This document shows, one piece after another, positions 5,242 through 5,393 of a stretch of 5,393 nucleotides of DNA. The position numbers were made by a program, and so were the translations under genes. Within the stretch, counting starts at the first letter, position 1. Each line of letters begins with the position of its first letter. This DNA is from Pseudomonadota bacterium (lineage in GTDB: Bacteria > Pseudomonadota > Alphaproteobacteria > Rhizobiales > Hyphomicrobiaceae). The stretch is from NCBI GenBank assembly GCA_023392135.1, contig JAEVZQ010000218.1:1-5393 (forward strand), written 5' to 3'. Below the pieces are notes generated by a model. The model saw only the letters and a program-made list of their open reading frames with translations. It searched no databases and was not told the origin of the DNA.

Positions 5242-5361
5242 ATGAACGAGAAAGATACCGATCCGCCCTTTCAGCGCCACCGCATTTATTACCGGATCCT
5301 GAAAATCGCCGTGATCATCGCGGCCGTCGCCCTCGCCCTCCGCCTTGCCGACGTCATCTGA
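5242..5361 (+). CDS. Small single-pass membrane protein (39 aa)
   Basis: This short frame runs from ATG at 5242 to TGA at 5359-5361, 6 nt after the VOC gene and 10 nt before the next probable gene. It encodes a polar, charged N-terminus (MNEKDTDPPFQRHR), a Tyr/Arg segment (IYYRILK), and a hydrophobic helix of about 17 residues (22-38, Ile/Val/Ala/Leu with one Arg). This looks like a single-pass inner-membrane peptide with a cytoplasmic N-terminus (basic residues before the helix). The ribosome site is modest (AGTGAG, 5 nt upstream, overlapping the VOC stop), which would fit translational coupling. I do not recognise a family, and so short a frame can be chance, but the tight packing and clean polar/hydrophobic split favour a real gene. 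Confidence 0.6.
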   Translation: MNEKDTDPPFQRHRIYYRILKIAVIIAAVALALRLADVI

Positions 5362-5364
5362 GGA
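5360..5364 (+). promoter_or_regulatory. Ribosome binding site of the gene starting at 5372
   Basis: GAGGA lies 7 nt before the TTG at 5372 and overlaps the stop codon of the small membrane protein. It supports TTG as a true start and suggests coupled translation. Confidence 0.55.
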
Positions 5365-5371
5365 CCAGCAT

Positions 5372-5393
5372 TTGTCGCGCGAACGCCTATACC
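5372..5393 (+). CDS. cimA: Probable start of citramalate synthase (partial, cut by window end)
   Basis: Only seven codons are visible: TTG TCG CGC GAA CGC CTA TAC, giving MSRERLY. This matches my memory of the N-terminus of rhizobial citramalate synthase/2-isopropylmalate synthase-like proteins, which begin MSRERLYLYDTTLRDG or similar. Those enzymes join pyruvate and acetyl-CoA in a threonine-independent route to isoleucine. A GAGGA ribosome site 7 nt upstream supports the start. With so few residues the identity is tentative; a different gene starting here is possible. If right, the VOC, small membrane protein and cimA genes form one + strand transcription unit. Confidence 0.45.

Noticed and set aside
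4567..5280. 237-aa - strand frame across the VOC gene and the repeats
   Set aside because: It is antisense to the well-supported VOC gene and ends in repeat-derived peptide. It has no domain.

Overview
The window looks like an ordinary chromosomal segment of a GC-rich alphaproteobacterium of the order Hyphomicrobiales, most like the Bradyrhizobium/Rhodopseudomonas/Xanthobacteraceae group. The reasons are strong G/C third positions, a DUF1127 protein, a secreted DUF2865 protein (both families common in this order), the style of the CysS sequence, and what looks like the first codons of a rhizobial-type citramalate synthase at the right edge. No phage, plasmid, insertion-sequence, CRISPR or defence-type genes were seen.

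Layout: the left edge holds the C-terminal part of a thioredoxin-fold (TlpA/AhpC-like) protein on the + strand. It converges with a complete tRNA-Asp(GTC) gene on the - strand, and a perfect 9-bp stem-loop lies between the two 3' ends. A small DUF1127 gene on the + strand follows, with a structured leader. It converges, across only 35 bp, with a - strand pair: a secreted DUF2865 protein (upstream) and a GNAT acetyltransferase (downstream), probably co-transcribed. A 434-bp divergent spacer separates DUF2865 from cysS (cysteinyl-tRNA synthetase, + strand), which is complete and has all catalytic and zinc-binding residues. Downstream of cysS, a 309-bp gap carries two inverted copies of a hairpin-forming dispersed repeat and two small inverted repeats. 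Then comes a compact + strand group: a VOC-family (glyoxalase-fold) protein, a 39-residue single-pass membrane peptide 6 nt behind it, and 10 nt further on a TTG start that is probably cimA, cut by the window end.

The genes do not form one pathway. CysS and tRNA-Asp serve translation. GNAT, VOC and the thioredoxin-like protein are small enzymes of unknown substrate. DUF2865 and the 39-residue peptide are envelope proteins of unknown function. No convincing new multi-gene system is visible. The points most worth a second look are the stem-loop that displays a Shine-Dalgarno-like sequence in the DUF1127 leader, the inverted repeat pair after cysS, the ten-cysteine secreted DUF2865 protein with a palindrome in its putative promoter, and the small membrane peptide in front of the putative cimA.
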